From the NCBI RefSeq assembly GCF_000173915.1, contig NZ_ACDZ02000004.1, positions 16,804 through 80,803 on the forward strand: a stretch of 64,000 bases of DNA, given 5' to 3'. Positions 16,998 through 26,343 of this stretch are shown in pieces. The translations under genes and the position numbers were made by a program. This DNA comes from Gemella haemolysans ATCC 10379 (lineage in GTDB: Bacteria; Bacillota; Bacilli; Staphylococcales; Gemellaceae). The notes beneath the pieces were generated by a model. That model worked only from the letters and a program-made list of their open reading frames with translations. It was not told the origin of the DNA and made no database searches. Numbering within the stretch: the first letter of the stretch is position 1; every line of letters begins with the position of its first letter.

Positions 16998-17321
16998 ATG
17001 ATTATTGCAACAACCAATTATGTTCCAGGAATGGAAGTAGTAGAATATAAAGGTCTTGCTACTGGTGAAGTAGTAGCTGGGATTAATGTCATCAAAGATA
17101 TTGGAGCAGGAATTCGAAACCTTTTTGGTGGAAGAGTCCAAGGCTACGAAGACGAAATTATAAAAGCAAGAGCTGAAGTTTTAAAAGAGTTAGAAGCTCG
17201 TGCAGCTGAAATGGGTGCTAATGCTATTATCGGAGTTAGAATTGATTTTGATCCTCTAGGAGGCGACGGTAACAATATGCTTTTAGTTACAGTTACAGGA
17301 ACAGCTGTAGTAGTAAGATAA
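16998..17321 (+). CDS. YbjQ/UPF0145-family protein
   Basis: This 107-residue protein matches the UPF0145 (heavy-metal-binding domain, YbjQ) family along its whole length: a Val-rich strand, GINVIKDIGAGIRNLFGGRV, LEARAAEMGANAIIGVRIDFD and a final strand ending TGTAVVVR. The family forms small pentameric rings of unknown function. It is likely co-transcribed with lplA. Confidence 0.9.
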   Translation: MIIATTNYVPGMEVVEYKGLATGEVVAGINVIKDIGAGIRNLFGGRVQGYEDEIIKARAEVLKELEARAAEMGANAIIGVRIDFDPLGGDGNNMLLVTVTGTAVVVR

Positions 17322-17421
17322 ACTTATATAAATTATAAAATAAAAATAATAGCAATATTTATTGAGATATTGTATAATGTTAAACAGTAATTAAAATTTC
17401 AAATAGAGAGGAAAAATATTA

Positions 17422-18222
17422 ATGAAAAAAGTATTTAACTTTAAAAAGATTTTCTCTATTTTACTTTTAGCAATTGCTTTAGTAATATCTGCTGTATTCG
17501 TAGCTGGATGTAGTGATGATAAAGGAACAAGTTCTAATACATCATCAAAAGCAACTTATACAGTAAGTAAAGAAGAGAAAGATTATTTATCAAAACGTTT
17601 TTCAGAATTATCTAAGACAAATAATGAAACTGTAGCTTATGTTTATGCTCCAGGTACACAGTTAGATGAACCAGTAGTTCAAACTAATGACAACGAAACG
17701 TATTTAGATAAAACTTTTGAAGGTGGGCATGTTCCATACCTTGGAACTGTATTCATGGATATGGATAACAAAAAAGACTTCCATGATAGATTAACTTGGT
17801 TATTCGGTCACGCTCGTGGAAGTAAAGTTGGAGATCACCGTATGTTTAACGATGTTAACTACTATGATAAACAAGAATACATGGATAAACACAAATTCGT
17901 AGTTATTGAAACTCCTGAGAGAAAATACTACTACGAAGCAGCATTCTTAACAATCGTGCCAGAAACAACTTCATTCTACCGTTTAGATTTTGAAAATGAT
18001 GAAGATTTCTTAAACCAATTAACAAATGTTAAGAAAGATGCAGCAACTAAAAATGATAGCGTTCAGCTTAAAGGAAATGATAAATACTTAGTATTATCTA
18101 CTTGCCGTGAGGAAGACGAAACAATTCGTTCTAACCTGTACCTACGTCAAATTCCAGACAACGAAATGAACGATTTCTTAGCTAAACATAAAGATGAATT
18201 AAAATATGTAGCTACAAGATAA
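17422..18222 (+). CDS. srtB: Class B-type sortase with a lipoprotein-like signal
   Basis: This 266-residue protein has the sortase B fold: LTWLFGHARG (catalytic His), the helix-rich insert DYNKQEY-like region with YYYEAAFLTIVPETT, and YLVLSTCREEDETIRSNLYL (catalytic Cys and Arg). The odd part is the N-terminus: KKVFNFKK, a hydrophobic core and VAGC followed by SDDKG, which reads as a lipobox, so the enzyme may be diacylglycerol-anchored rather than held by a transmembrane helix. SrtB enzymes anchor haem proteins in staphylococci; the NEAT genes lie 30 kb away. No substrate gene is adjacent. Confidence 0.85.
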   Translation: MKKVFNFKKIFSILLLAIALVISAVFVAGCSDDKGTSSNTSSKATYTVSKEEKDYLSKRFSELSKTNNETVAYVYAPGTQLDEPVVQTNDNETYLDKTFEGGHVPYLGTVFMDMDNKKDFHDRLTWLFGHARGSKVGDHRMFNDVNYYDKQEYMDKHKFVVIETPERKYYYEAAFLTIVPETTSFYRLDFENDEDFLNQLTNVKKDAATKNDSVQLKGNDKYLVLSTCREEDETIRSNLYLRQIPDNEMNDFLAKHKDELKYVATR

Positions 18223-18230
18223 TAAATAAC

Positions 18231-18272
18231 AAAAAGCAATCTAATGATTAAGTTCACTAGATTGCTTTTTAG
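18231..18272. terminator. Bidirectional terminator between sortase and MATE genes
   Basis: AAAAAGCAATCTA (18231-18243) pairs with TAGATTGCTTTTT (18258-18270); T-runs lie on both sides. Confidence 0.88.
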
Positions 18273-18277
18273 TTTAT

Positions 18278-19657
18278 CTAAATAATATTTTGTTTAGGCA
18301 TAGTTCTAAATTCTCTTATTAAGAAGAATAATGAAACCGAGATTGCACAAAGGTCAGTTACTGGAGTAGCATAGATTATTCCTTCGATACCAAAGAAATG
18401 TGAAAGAATAAATAACATTGGTATTAGCACTATAACTTGCTTAGTTAAGGCGATAGTAACACCAATCTTTGGTTTTCCAATTGCAGAGAAGAAAGTAGAG
18501 CTTGAAATATGAACACCGTTTATAAATGTAAATAACAAGAAGAATCTCATATACTTAACTGCAAACTCAAAGTAAAGTTCATTACCATTACCAAATAGAC
18601 TAATAATTTGTTTAGGAAAAATCTCGAAGATTAAGAAGAATGTAATTGAGATAATCATTGCATACTTCATGGTATATCTCATTGTAGTACGAACTCTTTC
18701 GTACTTTTTAGCTCCGTAATTATATCCAAAAATTGGTTGAGCTCCTTGAATTAATCCAATAATAATAGCTATAAATATTATATAAATTTTAGCTACGATT
18801 CCAGCTACAGCTATAGGAATATCATTCCCGTACACAGAATTAGTACCGTGAATATTTAATAAATTGTTTGTTACTATTTGAGCTATCATATTAGAACCTT
18901 GGAAAACAAATGAAGGCATTCCAAATCCTGCAGCGACTTTTAATAAAGGTATCTTAGGTATGAAGTCTTGCTTAGTAAATTTAACACTTTTGAATTTTGG
19001 AAAATATAAAACAAGAATCAAAGCAGATAAGAATTGACTTATAACTGTAGCCCAAGCTGATCCAGCAATTCCCCAACCAAATCCAAAGATAAAAATTGGA
19101 TTAAGAATAGTATTAAGTACTGCACCAAAAATAATGGCAAACATTGAATATTTGGGGCTATTGTCTGAACGAACAATAGGGTTAGTACTAATAGAAATTA
19201 GTAAGAATGGAATCCCTAAAGAAGTAATTCCAGCAAAGGTCATTGCATATTCTAAAATTTCGTCTGTAGATCCAAATGCATACATAAGAGGTTTTAAGAA
19301 TATATGAACTAAAATTGTGATAATAATACCAATTATAAATAATGAAGATACTGCAGTACCAACTACAGATTTTGCTTTTTCAGGATTTCCACGACCTAAC
19401 TCAAGATTAAAGTTAGAGGCAGCACCAATTCCTATCATTAAACCTATAGCTAAGCAAATAGTTGTAAGAGGAAAGGCGACATTTGTTGCAGCATTACCTA
19501 AGTAGCCAACACCTTGACCGATAAAAATTTGGTCAATTACACTATACATCGCATTAATAATATTCGCTGTAATAGCTGGCCAAGCAAATGATATAAGTAA
19601 TTTTTTTATAGGTTTTGTACCTAGCGGATTTTCTATAAAATTTTGTGTTTTTTCCAT
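18278..19657 (-). CDS. MATE-family multidrug efflux transporter (MepA-like)
   Basis: This 459-residue protein has about twelve membrane segments and MATE features: LISFAWPAITANIINAMYSVIDQIFIGQ at the start, AATNVAFPLTTICLAIG, GAVLNTILNPIFIFGFGWGI, and the second-half QGAQPIFGYNYGA. It exports cationic drugs using a sodium or proton gradient. It follows a MarR regulator by 12 bases on the same strand, the same arrangement as mepR-mepA of Staphylococcus. Confidence 0.92.
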   Translation of the reverse strand: MEKTQNFIENPLGTKPIKKLLISFAWPAITANIINAMYSVIDQIFIGQGVGYLGNAATNVAFPLTTICLAIGLMIGIGAASNFNLELGRGNPEKAKSVVGTAVSSLFIIGIIITILVHIFLKPLMYAFGSTDEILEYAMTFAGITSLGIPFLLISISTNPIVRSDNSPKYSMFAIIFGAVLNTILNPIFIFGFGWGIAGSAWATVISQFLSALILVLYFPKFKSVKFTKQDFIPKIPLLKVAAGFGMPSFVFQGSNMIAQIVTNNLLNIHGTNSVYGNDIPIAVAGIVAKIYIIFIAIIIGLIQGAQPIFGYNYGAKKYERVRTTMRYTMKYAMIISITFFLIFEIFPKQIISLFGNGNELYFEFAVKYMRFFLLFTFINGVHISSSTFFSAIGKPKIGVTIALTKQVIVLIPMLFILSHFFGIEGIIYATPVTDLCAISVSLFFLIREFRTMPKQNII

Positions 19658-19669
19658 ATGATCTCCTCC

Positions 19670-20074
19670 TTAAGTTATTTTATTCAATAGTGTGAAGAAA
19701 GTAGAAATTTCTTCTTCAGTTAAGTTTTTAAGAACCTCTTTTTCAGCTGTGTTTAGTAGATTAGAGTAAGTTGATAAAACTTTTTTACCTATTTCAGTTA
19801 AATGTAGAGTATAAGAACGTCTATCTTTTATTCCACGTTTTCTAATAACAAAATTTTGTTTTTCAAGAGCATCTATATTACGTCCAACAATATTTCTATC
19901 TTTTCTATGTATTTTAGCAAGTTGAGCTTGGGTAACACCTTCATTTTCCGAAACGTAAATAAGAGTAATGAAATGTCCATGTGTAATGCCTATCTCAGCT
20001 AAAGGTTGTTTAGTATAACTTCTCATGTTCTCTAATAGCGTAATAATCTTATAGCCTAACGCATCTTTTAACAT
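19670..20074 (-). CDS. MarR-family transcriptional regulator
   Basis: This 134-residue winged-helix protein shows ITHGHFITLIYVSENEGVTQ, a recognition helix region (AQLAKIHRKDRNIVGRNIDAL) and the wing RKRGIKDRRSYTLHLT with the conserved D-R-R-S. It probably represses its own promoter and the MATE gene until a drug binds. The promoter region contains overlapping palindromes that could be its operator. Confidence 0.9.
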   Translation of the reverse strand: MLKDALGYKIITLLENMRSYTKQPLAEIGITHGHFITLIYVSENEGVTQAQLAKIHRKDRNIVGRNIDALEKQNFVIRKRGIKDRRSYTLHLTEIGKKVLSTYSNLLNTAEKEVLKNLTEEEISTFFTLLNKIT

Positions 20075-20079
20075 AATTT

Positions 20080-20136
20080 CACCACCTAAAAATAATATAG
20101 CTAATATATTATATACCTAGTATACTACTTTGTCAA
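20080..20136 (-). promoter_or_regulatory. Promoter and probable operator of the MarR-MATE operon
   Basis: On the minus strand: TTGACA (20131-20136), 17 bases, TATAAT (20108-20113). The spacer contains the palindrome TAGTATACTA, and AATATATTAGCTATATT (6-bp arms) overlaps and follows the -10. Autorepression is likely by family analogy. Confidence 0.7.
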
Positions 20137-20145
20137 CATAAAAAA

Positions 20146-20193
20146 GAAAACACTGAAAATAATATGTTTCATGTTATCTTTTCAGTGTTTTCT
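20146..20193 (-). terminator. Terminator after pcp
   Basis: GAAAACACTGAAAA and TTTTCAGTGTTTTC form a 14-bp stem; on the minus strand a run of T follows and leads straight into the MarR promoter. Confidence 0.85.
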
Positions 20194-20246
20194 TACTGTT
20201 TATGAAAATTTGACTCTGTTTATATTGAGTAGAAAGTTAGCATTAA

Positions 20247-20894
20247 TTAATGTTCTAAACCACCTGTTACTTTTGTATCTTCCCTATCATAAAAAGTCAC
20301 AGCAGTTTTTATTATTAATTCTAAAGCAACGATAATATCTTCTTTTTTCATAAAAGGCATATTAGGTTTGTCTAAAACTTGTTCTTCAATAAATGGAATA
20401 TGAATAAATCCAGCTTTAATATGTGGATATTTTGTTGAAGCTAGGTATAAAGATTCATACATAATATGATTGCAAACAAAAGTCCCAGCAGTATTAGAAA
20501 TAGCAGAAGGGATATTATTTTTATTTAATCCATCAACAATAGCCTTTATTGGTAGTGTAGAAAAATATGCATTTTCACCATCTTTTCTTATGGTTTTATC
20601 AATAGGGCTATTTCCAATATTATCTGGGATTCTAGCATCATCAATATTAATAGCGATACGTTCAGGTGTAATCTTACTTCTTCCTCCAGCTTGACCAACA
20701 CATATAACAATATTAGGAGAAAATGATTTTATGTTTTCTTCTAAAACTTGTGAACTATCTTTAAAGATTGTAGGTAGGGTAATTTTCTTAATTTCTATAT
20801 TATCTATTACATCTGGTAAGCTATTAACACATAAACTAGAAGGATTAATACTCTCGCCACCAAACTTATCAAAACCAGTTATTAATACTCTCAT
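20247..20894 (-). CDS. pcp: Pyrrolidone-carboxylate peptidase
   Basis: This 215-residue cysteine peptidase (family C15) has GFDKFGGESINPS, the catalytic-Glu segment GQAGGRSKITPERIAINIDDA, SNTAGTFVCNHIMYESLY with the catalytic Cys, and GFIHIPFIEEQ with the catalytic His. It removes N-terminal pyroglutamate from peptides in the cytosol. It is a single gene, preceded by a GAGGTGC site and followed by a terminator. Confidence 0.97.
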   Translation of the reverse strand: MRVLITGFDKFGGESINPSSLCVNSLPDVIDNIEIKKITLPTIFKDSSQVLEENIKSFSPNIVICVGQAGGRSKITPERIAINIDDARIPDNIGNSPIDKTIRKDGENAYFSTLPIKAIVDGLNKNNIPSAISNTAGTFVCNHIMYESLYLASTKYPHIKAGFIHIPFIEEQVLDKPNMPFMKKEDIIVALELIIKTAVTFYDREDTKVTGGLEH

Positions 20895-21269
20895 AATGCA
20901 CCTCGTAATTTATATAAAAAATATATTGTAATAATTAATTTAATAATATTCCATGGTAATTATTACTTTTCAATTAAATGAATTTTTAAATTATAATAAT
21001 TATAAAACAGTTTAGAAAATTTGAAAATAGTATTTCTATATTTTTAGGAGATAAATTCTAATCAATCATAAAATAAGAGATATAAAATCATAAATTTACT
21101 AGTTTTAATTTTCAGATTTTTAATAATTAAATTTACATTATTCTGAAAAGATGATATAATCTATTTATTCTCTAAGATGTATTTTTTAAAAAGATAAGTT
21201 TTACTCTATTGTTAGCTAATAAAATAAGGCTACGTGAAGTAATGTGTAATAAATGGATAGGAGAAGTTT
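20895..21269. other. Intergenic region before the ABC exporter
   Basis: This 375-base AT-rich stretch has a possible extended -10 (GATGATATAAT near 21150) and a GGATAGGAG site before the ABC gene. A 17-codon open frame begins at 21242 and overlaps the ABC start; I do not call it. Nothing else is recognisable. Confidence 0.4.
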
Positions 21270-22886
21270 ATGGATCGTACAAAAAAATACTATGATAATA
21301 AGTTGTATATTGTTCAACTTATTACTATAATTTCTATATTACTAAGAACTATAGTAAATTTAACATCAATTTTTATTATTCAAGTTATCTTGGATAGTTT
21401 GATATCAAAAGATTTTGAGAGAGTTTATCATTTTGTTAAATACTTGATAGTAGTATTAGTATTTTATTTTTTATTGTTATTTCTTTCTCAATATTTTTTA
21501 AGAAAACTTTTCTTTCTTGGAAATTTTTCTGTTTTAGAGTATTTTTATGATAAGTTTTTAAAAAGTGAATATAATGATTTTAAAGAAGCAAAAAGCGGTG
21601 AAATATTATCTAAGTTAACGTCAGATAGTATAAAGATATCAGATTGGTATTCTCAAGGTAAAGTTATTTTAGTAACGCAGTCTTTTATTTTGTTTTCTAT
21701 ATTGATGTTTATGTGTAGGTATAATGTTTCGATAACACTTATATTATTTTCTGTAATACTTGTATGTTTTTTTATTATAAAACAAATAAGTAAGAAGCTT
21801 TCGAATTGTATGAAGAGTGAACAGAAATTATTAGGTGAAACTAATCAATATATACTTCAGTCAATATTAGGTTATTTTGATTTAAAGCAATTAAATAAAG
21901 AACAGTACTTTATAGATTATCTTAAAGAAAATATTATAAATAAGAGAATAAAGGTCAATACTGACTTAGCAAAGTATTTTTCATTATATATAGGTATATC
22001 TGCTACTGTTGCATTTATACTACCTATTGTTTCTCTATTACTTTCAGTGTATTTTATAATATATAAAGATTTTTCCATAGGTTCGGCTATTGCAATATTT
22101 TCTACAGTTAGAATGTTAGATGAACCTATAAATTCTATATCAGATAAAATAACTGTTAGGCAGACCGCTTATAAGATAGAAAGTGAGTTGTCTAAGACTT
22201 TTAATAATAAAAGCAATGAAGAGAAAGAAGTATTAAAAATAAGTAAATTTAATAGTGTAAATGTGAATATAGCTAGTTTTTATTTTAAAGACAATCTGAT
22301 TTTATCTGATTTTAGATTAAACATAAATAAGGGTGATTTTCTAGTTCTAAAAGGACGAAGTGGAGTAGGAAAGACGACGGTATCTAATCTTATATTAAGA
22401 AACTTGCAAGAGGGTGCATATAAGTTAGATGGGGAAGTCTTAATCAATGAAAAAGATATATATAAGAATAATATTCAAGTTTTAGGAGAATTTTTGAAAG
22501 TAAGTCAAGAACCATACATATATGAAGCTACAATAAGAGACAATCTTCTCTTAGGTGATTCATACGAGGATAGACTTGATGAGATAGTTAGATTATTACA
22601 CCTGCAAGAATTGATTGATAAATTAGGATATAATTATTTATTGAAAGAAAACGGAAAAAACTTAAGTGGTGGAGAAAAGCAAAGATTAGAGTTGGCTAGA
22701 ATATTAATAAGAAGACCTGAGTTTATTATTTTGGATGAACCGACAAGTGCTATGAATACCAATTTGAGTGAATTAATAGTAGAAAATATTTTTAACTACT
22801 TAAAAGAACACAATATTACAAGTTTAATAATAACTCATAGTAAGGAATTTGATAAATTTGCTACAGATATCATAGAAATTAAATAA
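21270..22886 (+). CDS. ABC exporter with fused membrane and ATPase domains
   Basis: This 538-residue protein has an N-terminal six-helix type I exporter domain (about 1-300) and an ATPase domain with GRSGVGKTT (Walker A), LSGGEKQRLELARIL (signature), EFIILDEPTSAMNT (Walker B) and ITHSKEF (switch His). It lacks an N-terminal C39 peptidase domain, so it is not a double-glycine bacteriocin processor. It stands alone, so it would work as a homodimer unless its partner lies elsewhere. Codon use and AT content are more extreme than in the metabolic genes, which could point to accessory status. Substrate unknown; a peptide or lipid is plausible. Confidence 0.85.
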   Translation: MDRTKKYYDNKLYIVQLITIISILLRTIVNLTSIFIIQVILDSLISKDFERVYHFVKYLIVVLVFYFLLLFLSQYFLRKLFFLGNFSVLEYFYDKFLKSEYNDFKEAKSGEILSKLTSDSIKISDWYSQGKVILVTQSFILFSILMFMCRYNVSITLILFSVILVCFFIIKQISKKLSNCMKSEQKLLGETNQYILQSILGYFDLKQLNKEQYFIDYLKENIINKRIKVNTDLAKYFSLYIGISATVAFILPIVSLLLSVYFIIYKDFSIGSAIAIFSTVRMLDEPINSISDKITVRQTAYKIESELSKTFNNKSNEEKEVLKISKFNSVNVNIASFYFKDNLILSDFRLNINKGDFLVLKGRSGVGKTTVSNLILRNLQEGAYKLDGEVLINEKDIYKNNIQVLGEFLKVSQEPYIYEATIRDNLLLGDSYEDRLDEIVRLLHLQELIDKLGYNYLLKENGKNLSGGEKQRLELARILIRRPEFIILDEPTSAMNTNLSELIVENIFNYLKEHNITSLIITHSKEFDKFATDIIEIK

Positions 22887-22947
22887 GAGTAACATTATAA
22901 ATATTATCGCAGATAAGTAATACTTATACATCGAGTTAGATATTAGT

Positions 22948-22995
22948 GACTTAGGATTTTGATTTTATAAAAATTAATTTTCCTAAGTCTTTCTT
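22948..22995 (+). terminator. Terminator after the ABC exporter
   Basis: GACTTAGGA (22948-22956) pairs with TCCTAAGTC (22981-22989), followed by TTTCTTTG. Confidence 0.6.
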
Positions 22996-23023
22996 TGTTG
23001 TTTCATATAAGATATATTTTGAA

Positions 23024-23195
23024 GGTGCTGAATCAAAAGTTTCAAATTTTAGAAAGTTTATATGAGAATCTTAGATATAGTACTTTATTGATATCTAATT
23101 ACGATTTATAAAAACTTTTTATGTATTTAACAAACTGTGTTATTGTTACTCAATAAAATCGATTCTCAAAAATAAAGATTTTTGAGGATCTCTTT
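23024..23195 (+). repeat. Dispersed intergenic repeat, copy B
   Basis: It aligns end to end with copy C: GTGCTGA, TATATGAGAA, TTTATTGATATCTAA, TTTATAAAA, AACAAACTGTGT, AAAATCGATT and TTTTTGAG appear in the same order and spacing. It fills most of the gap between the ABC exporter and nrdG. Confidence 0.75.
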
Positions 23196-23256
23196 ATAGG
23201 ATAAATTGTAATTCATTTTTAAAAGTGATATTATATGAATATAAGGGGTGAGGATT

Positions 23257-23904
23257 ATGTCAAGAGAAGAAAAATTAAGAACTATTATTAGTACGATAGA
23301 TAATTCAGAGTATAGTGCTACTAAGAAAACCACTAATAATAAATGTATGATGAAAACATTTAAAGAGGCTAATGACACTTGGCTAGCTGAAGCTTATTCT
23401 AAGAAAAAATATGCTGATTATAAACCGTTTCAATTCGTTGATGGAGAGGGAGTAAGGTGTTCAATATATTTAAGTGGCTGTTTATTCGCTTGTAAAGAAT
23501 GCTTTAACGAAAGTATTCAAAACTTTAATGCAGGTCAATTATACACGAAAGAAATAGAAGATCAAATAATCCAGGATTTAAGTAATTCTTATGTGCAAGG
23601 ACTAACGATTCTTGGAGGAGAGCCGTTCCTTAATACTCAGGTAGCTAGAACGTTAGCGAAAAGAGTAAGAGATGAATTCGGTTCAACAAAAGATATCTGG
23701 GTATATAGTGGTTATACATATGAACAACTCCAAAATGGTAGTGAGGACAAAAAAGAATTATTAAGCTTGTGTGATGTCTTGGTAGATGGACCATTTATGA
23801 TTTTTCTAAAAGATTTAAGCCTTAGATTTAGAGGAAGTAGTAATCAAAGAATTATAGATTTAAAAAATTCGAGTAAAGATAATGTAGTATTATATTTAGA
23901 ATAG
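23257..23904 (+). CDS. nrdG: Anaerobic ribonucleotide reductase activating protein
   Basis: This 215-residue radical-SAM enzyme has the cluster motif CLFACKECFN (C-x3-C-x2-C), FVDGEGVRCSIYLSGC before it and LTILGGEPFLN after it. NrdG makes the glycyl radical in NrdD so the cell can form deoxynucleotides without oxygen. ATG 23257 is preceded by AAGGGGTGAGG; an in-frame GTG at 23248 lies inside that site. An N-terminal extension of about 45 residues before the core is unusual. nrdD is not adjacent, so this gene is detached from its partner. Confidence 0.93.
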   Translation: MSREEKLRTIISTIDNSEYSATKKTTNNKCMMKTFKEANDTWLAEAYSKKKYADYKPFQFVDGEGVRCSIYLSGCLFACKECFNESIQNFNAGQLYTKEIEDQIIQDLSNSYVQGLTILGGEPFLNTQVARTLAKRVRDEFGSTKDIWVYSGYTYEQLQNGSEDKKELLSLCDVLVDGPFMIFLKDLSLRFRGSSNQRIIDLKNSSKDNVVLYLE

Positions 23905-24029
23905 TAATACTTGCAATGGAATTACTTTTAATAGAATATTTTTCGTGATATAATAATTATGTTAACAATTATGGATTTATTATATCTCTAATTGTTTTGT
24001 AAATTAATTTATAGAGAGGAGATTAAAAA

Positions 24030-26180
24030 TTGAAAAATATTATAGAGATTTTTCGAAAGGATATAAAAGAAGTATTTAGAAAAACTAATACGTGGATAAT
24101 CATAGTAGGGTTAATATTTTTACCATCAATGTATGCATGGCCGAATATACTATCCTCATGGGATCCGTATGGACATACTAACAATATAAAAGTTGCTGTA
24201 ACATCAGAAGATGAGGGAGCTACTGTTGATGGAAAAGAGTTAAACTTAGGTAATAGTTTAGTTGAAGGATTGAAAAATAATAAAAATCTTGACTGGCAGT
24301 TTGTCTCTAATAAACAACAAGCTGAGGATGGAGTAAGAATAGGGGACTATTATGCGAGTATTGTTGTACCGAAAAATTTTAGTCAAGATATGACATCGGT
24401 TAGTAGAACAGAACCTAAGAGAGCCACTATAGAGTATACGGTTAATGAAAAAATTAATGCGATTAGTCCAAAAATAACAAACAGTGGTGCTTCTGCAATA
24501 GCTAATAATATTAGTAAAAATTTTGTAGAAACAGCTAATGGTATAATTTTTGAAAGACTGCATGAAGCGGGGATAAAATTTGAAGAAAATCTTCCATCAA
24601 TTGAAAAAGCAAAAGAAGAAATCTTTAAATTAAATGATAACTTTTCTACATATGAAAGTACTTTAAGTGAATTAATTGGAAAAGTGGAATATGGGTATAA
24701 TATTTTAAACAATGTTCAAAATACACTTCCAGAAATAGATAGAGTAGCTACAAATAGTATTATGATTGCTGATAAGGCTGGAATTACTATTAATAATATA
24801 CAGGGATTCAATGAAAGATTATTACCTATTATTAATAATCATCTTAATGTTGTAGAGGAAGTATCTAAAGAAGCTAATGTTATAGCAAAGGAGTTACAAC
24901 AGAAACCAGATAAAACAGAAGAAATAAAGGCGAGACAGAAAGCTTTAGATAGCAGATTACAAGCTAGTACGGAAAGATTACAACTAGTAAAGAATATTTT
25001 TGAGTATTTTAATAGATTATCAAATGAGAGATTATTTAATAATCAACTTGAAAGAGTAACAACTTTATTGAATGATATTACAACGATAAAAGAAGTAAAT
25101 AATAATATTTACAATAAAATGGATCATTATGATGAAATAGCAGACACTGTAAAAGAGGAATTCGTAAATAAATCTGCTAGAATTAATGAAGTTTCTTCAA
25201 ATATGAATTCAAAATTAAATGTAGAAGTTGCACCTTTGATCTCTCAAGTTCTTAGTAAGGCAGAGGTTAATATTGATAAGGTGAGTGGCATAATTGCTGG
25301 GGCACAAGGAGAGCTACCTGCAGTAGAAAGAAAATTATCAGAAACTGAGGTGAAAATTAGTAATGCTTATGGAAAACTATTATCATTACAGGCCCAAATG
25401 CCATCTGCGAAGAGTAAAATCCAAAAACTAACAGATGAAATTAAAAAAGCTGACAGTGGGATAAATAAAAATCAACTGTTTAATTTATTGAAGGTTGACT
25501 ATAAACAACAGGCAGAGTTTTTCGCAAATCCTGTTAAACTTCAAGAGAATAAACTTTATCATATAGAAAACTACGGTTCAGCGATGACACCATTTTATAC
25601 AGTTCTTTCTATTTGGGTTGGTTCATTACTAATGTCTTCGTTATTAACTACTAAAGTAGAAGATGAAGAGAAAAAATATAAACCATATCAAAAATATTTT
25701 GGTAGAGGGCTACTATTTGTAATTATATCGTTATTCCAAACATTAATAATTACACTAGGGGATATGTATGTGCTAGGAACACAGGCAACCTCACCATATA
25801 GATTTGTATTATATGCATTACTGATTTCCCTTCTATTTTCTTCAATTATCTATACTATAGTGTGTATTTTAGGAAATGTAGGGAAAGCTGTTTGTATAGT
25901 ATTATTAGTATTACAATTAGGAAGTTCAGGAGGAACATTCCCAATTCAAATGACATCAGAATTTTTCCAAGCTTTATATCCTAAAGTACCATTTACATAT
26001 TCTATAGGTTTACTACGTGAAGCGGTAGGTGGTGTATATATTCCAGCTGTAGAACGTGATATTAAGATATTATTTATCTATCTAATTGTCGTTCTTGTAG
26101 GAGGAGCAATTCTAGTTAGTTTAAAAGCACGTTCTGCTAAACTGAGTAGAGAAAGAGAACGTTCTAAGTTATTCTTATAA
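24030..26180 (+). CDS. YhgE/Pip-family membrane protein
   Basis: This 716-residue protein begins at TTG with AGAGGAGA in front. An N-terminal membrane helix carrying the WIIIVGLIFLPSMYAWPNIL signature is followed by a long extracytoplasmic, largely helical region (about 40-510) and five or six membrane helices at the C-terminus (about 515-705), the ABC-2-like fold of the YhgE/Pip family. Members include the lactococcal phage-infection protein and proteins near type VII secretion genes; the true function is uncertain. It stands alone here. Confidence 0.9.
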   Translation: MKNIIEIFRKDIKEVFRKTNTWIIIVGLIFLPSMYAWPNILSSWDPYGHTNNIKVAVTSEDEGATVDGKELNLGNSLVEGLKNNKNLDWQFVSNKQQAEDGVRIGDYYASIVVPKNFSQDMTSVSRTEPKRATIEYTVNEKINAISPKITNSGASAIANNISKNFVETANGIIFERLHEAGIKFEENLPSIEKAKEEIFKLNDNFSTYESTLSELIGKVEYGYNILNNVQNTLPEIDRVATNSIMIADKAGITINNIQGFNERLLPIINNHLNVVEEVSKEANVIAKELQQKPDKTEEIKARQKALDSRLQASTERLQLVKNIFEYFNRLSNERLFNNQLERVTTLLNDITTIKEVNNNIYNKMDHYDEIADTVKEEFVNKSARINEVSSNMNSKLNVEVAPLISQVLSKAEVNIDKVSGIIAGAQGELPAVERKLSETEVKISNAYGKLLSLQAQMPSAKSKIQKLTDEIKKADSGINKNQLFNLLKVDYKQQAEFFANPVKLQENKLYHIENYGSAMTPFYTVLSIWVGSLLMSSLLTTKVEDEEKKYKPYQKYFGRGLLFVIISLFQTLIITLGDMYVLGTQATSPYRFVLYALLISLLFSSIIYTIVCILGNVGKAVCIVLLVLQLGSSGGTFPIQMTSEFFQALYPKVPFTYSIGLLREAVGGVYIPAVERDIKILFIYLIVVLVGGAILVSLKARSAKLSRERERSKLFL

Positions 26181-26206
26181 GATTTATATTTTAAAAATTT
26201 TAATAA

Positions 26207-26262
26207 AGTGATTCAAAAGAATTGATTTAATGCAGTCAAAACTTTTGAGTCACTTCTTTTGT
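26207..26262 (+). repeat. Half copy (D) of the dispersed repeat acting as terminator
   Basis: AAGTGATTCAAAAG and CTTTTGAGTCACTT form a 14-base stem with one G-T pair, followed by TCTTTT, directly after the YhgE gene. The sequence matches the right-hand hairpin of the dispersed repeat. Confidence 0.65.
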
Positions 26263-26343
26263 TTGTTTTCTCATACTAAATGAAAAAACTTAGTATTTAT
26301 GATATAATAAAATGATAAAACCTTAAAATATAGAGGATAAATT

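Noticed and set aside
21242..21295. 17-codon frame overlapping the ABC exporter start
   Set aside because: No RBS and no conserved features; could be a leader but nothing supports it.
21270..22886. ABC exporter as the dedicated transporter of the cationic peptide
   Set aside because: It is 16.6 kb away, has no shared promoter motif and no linked peptide or immunity gene.
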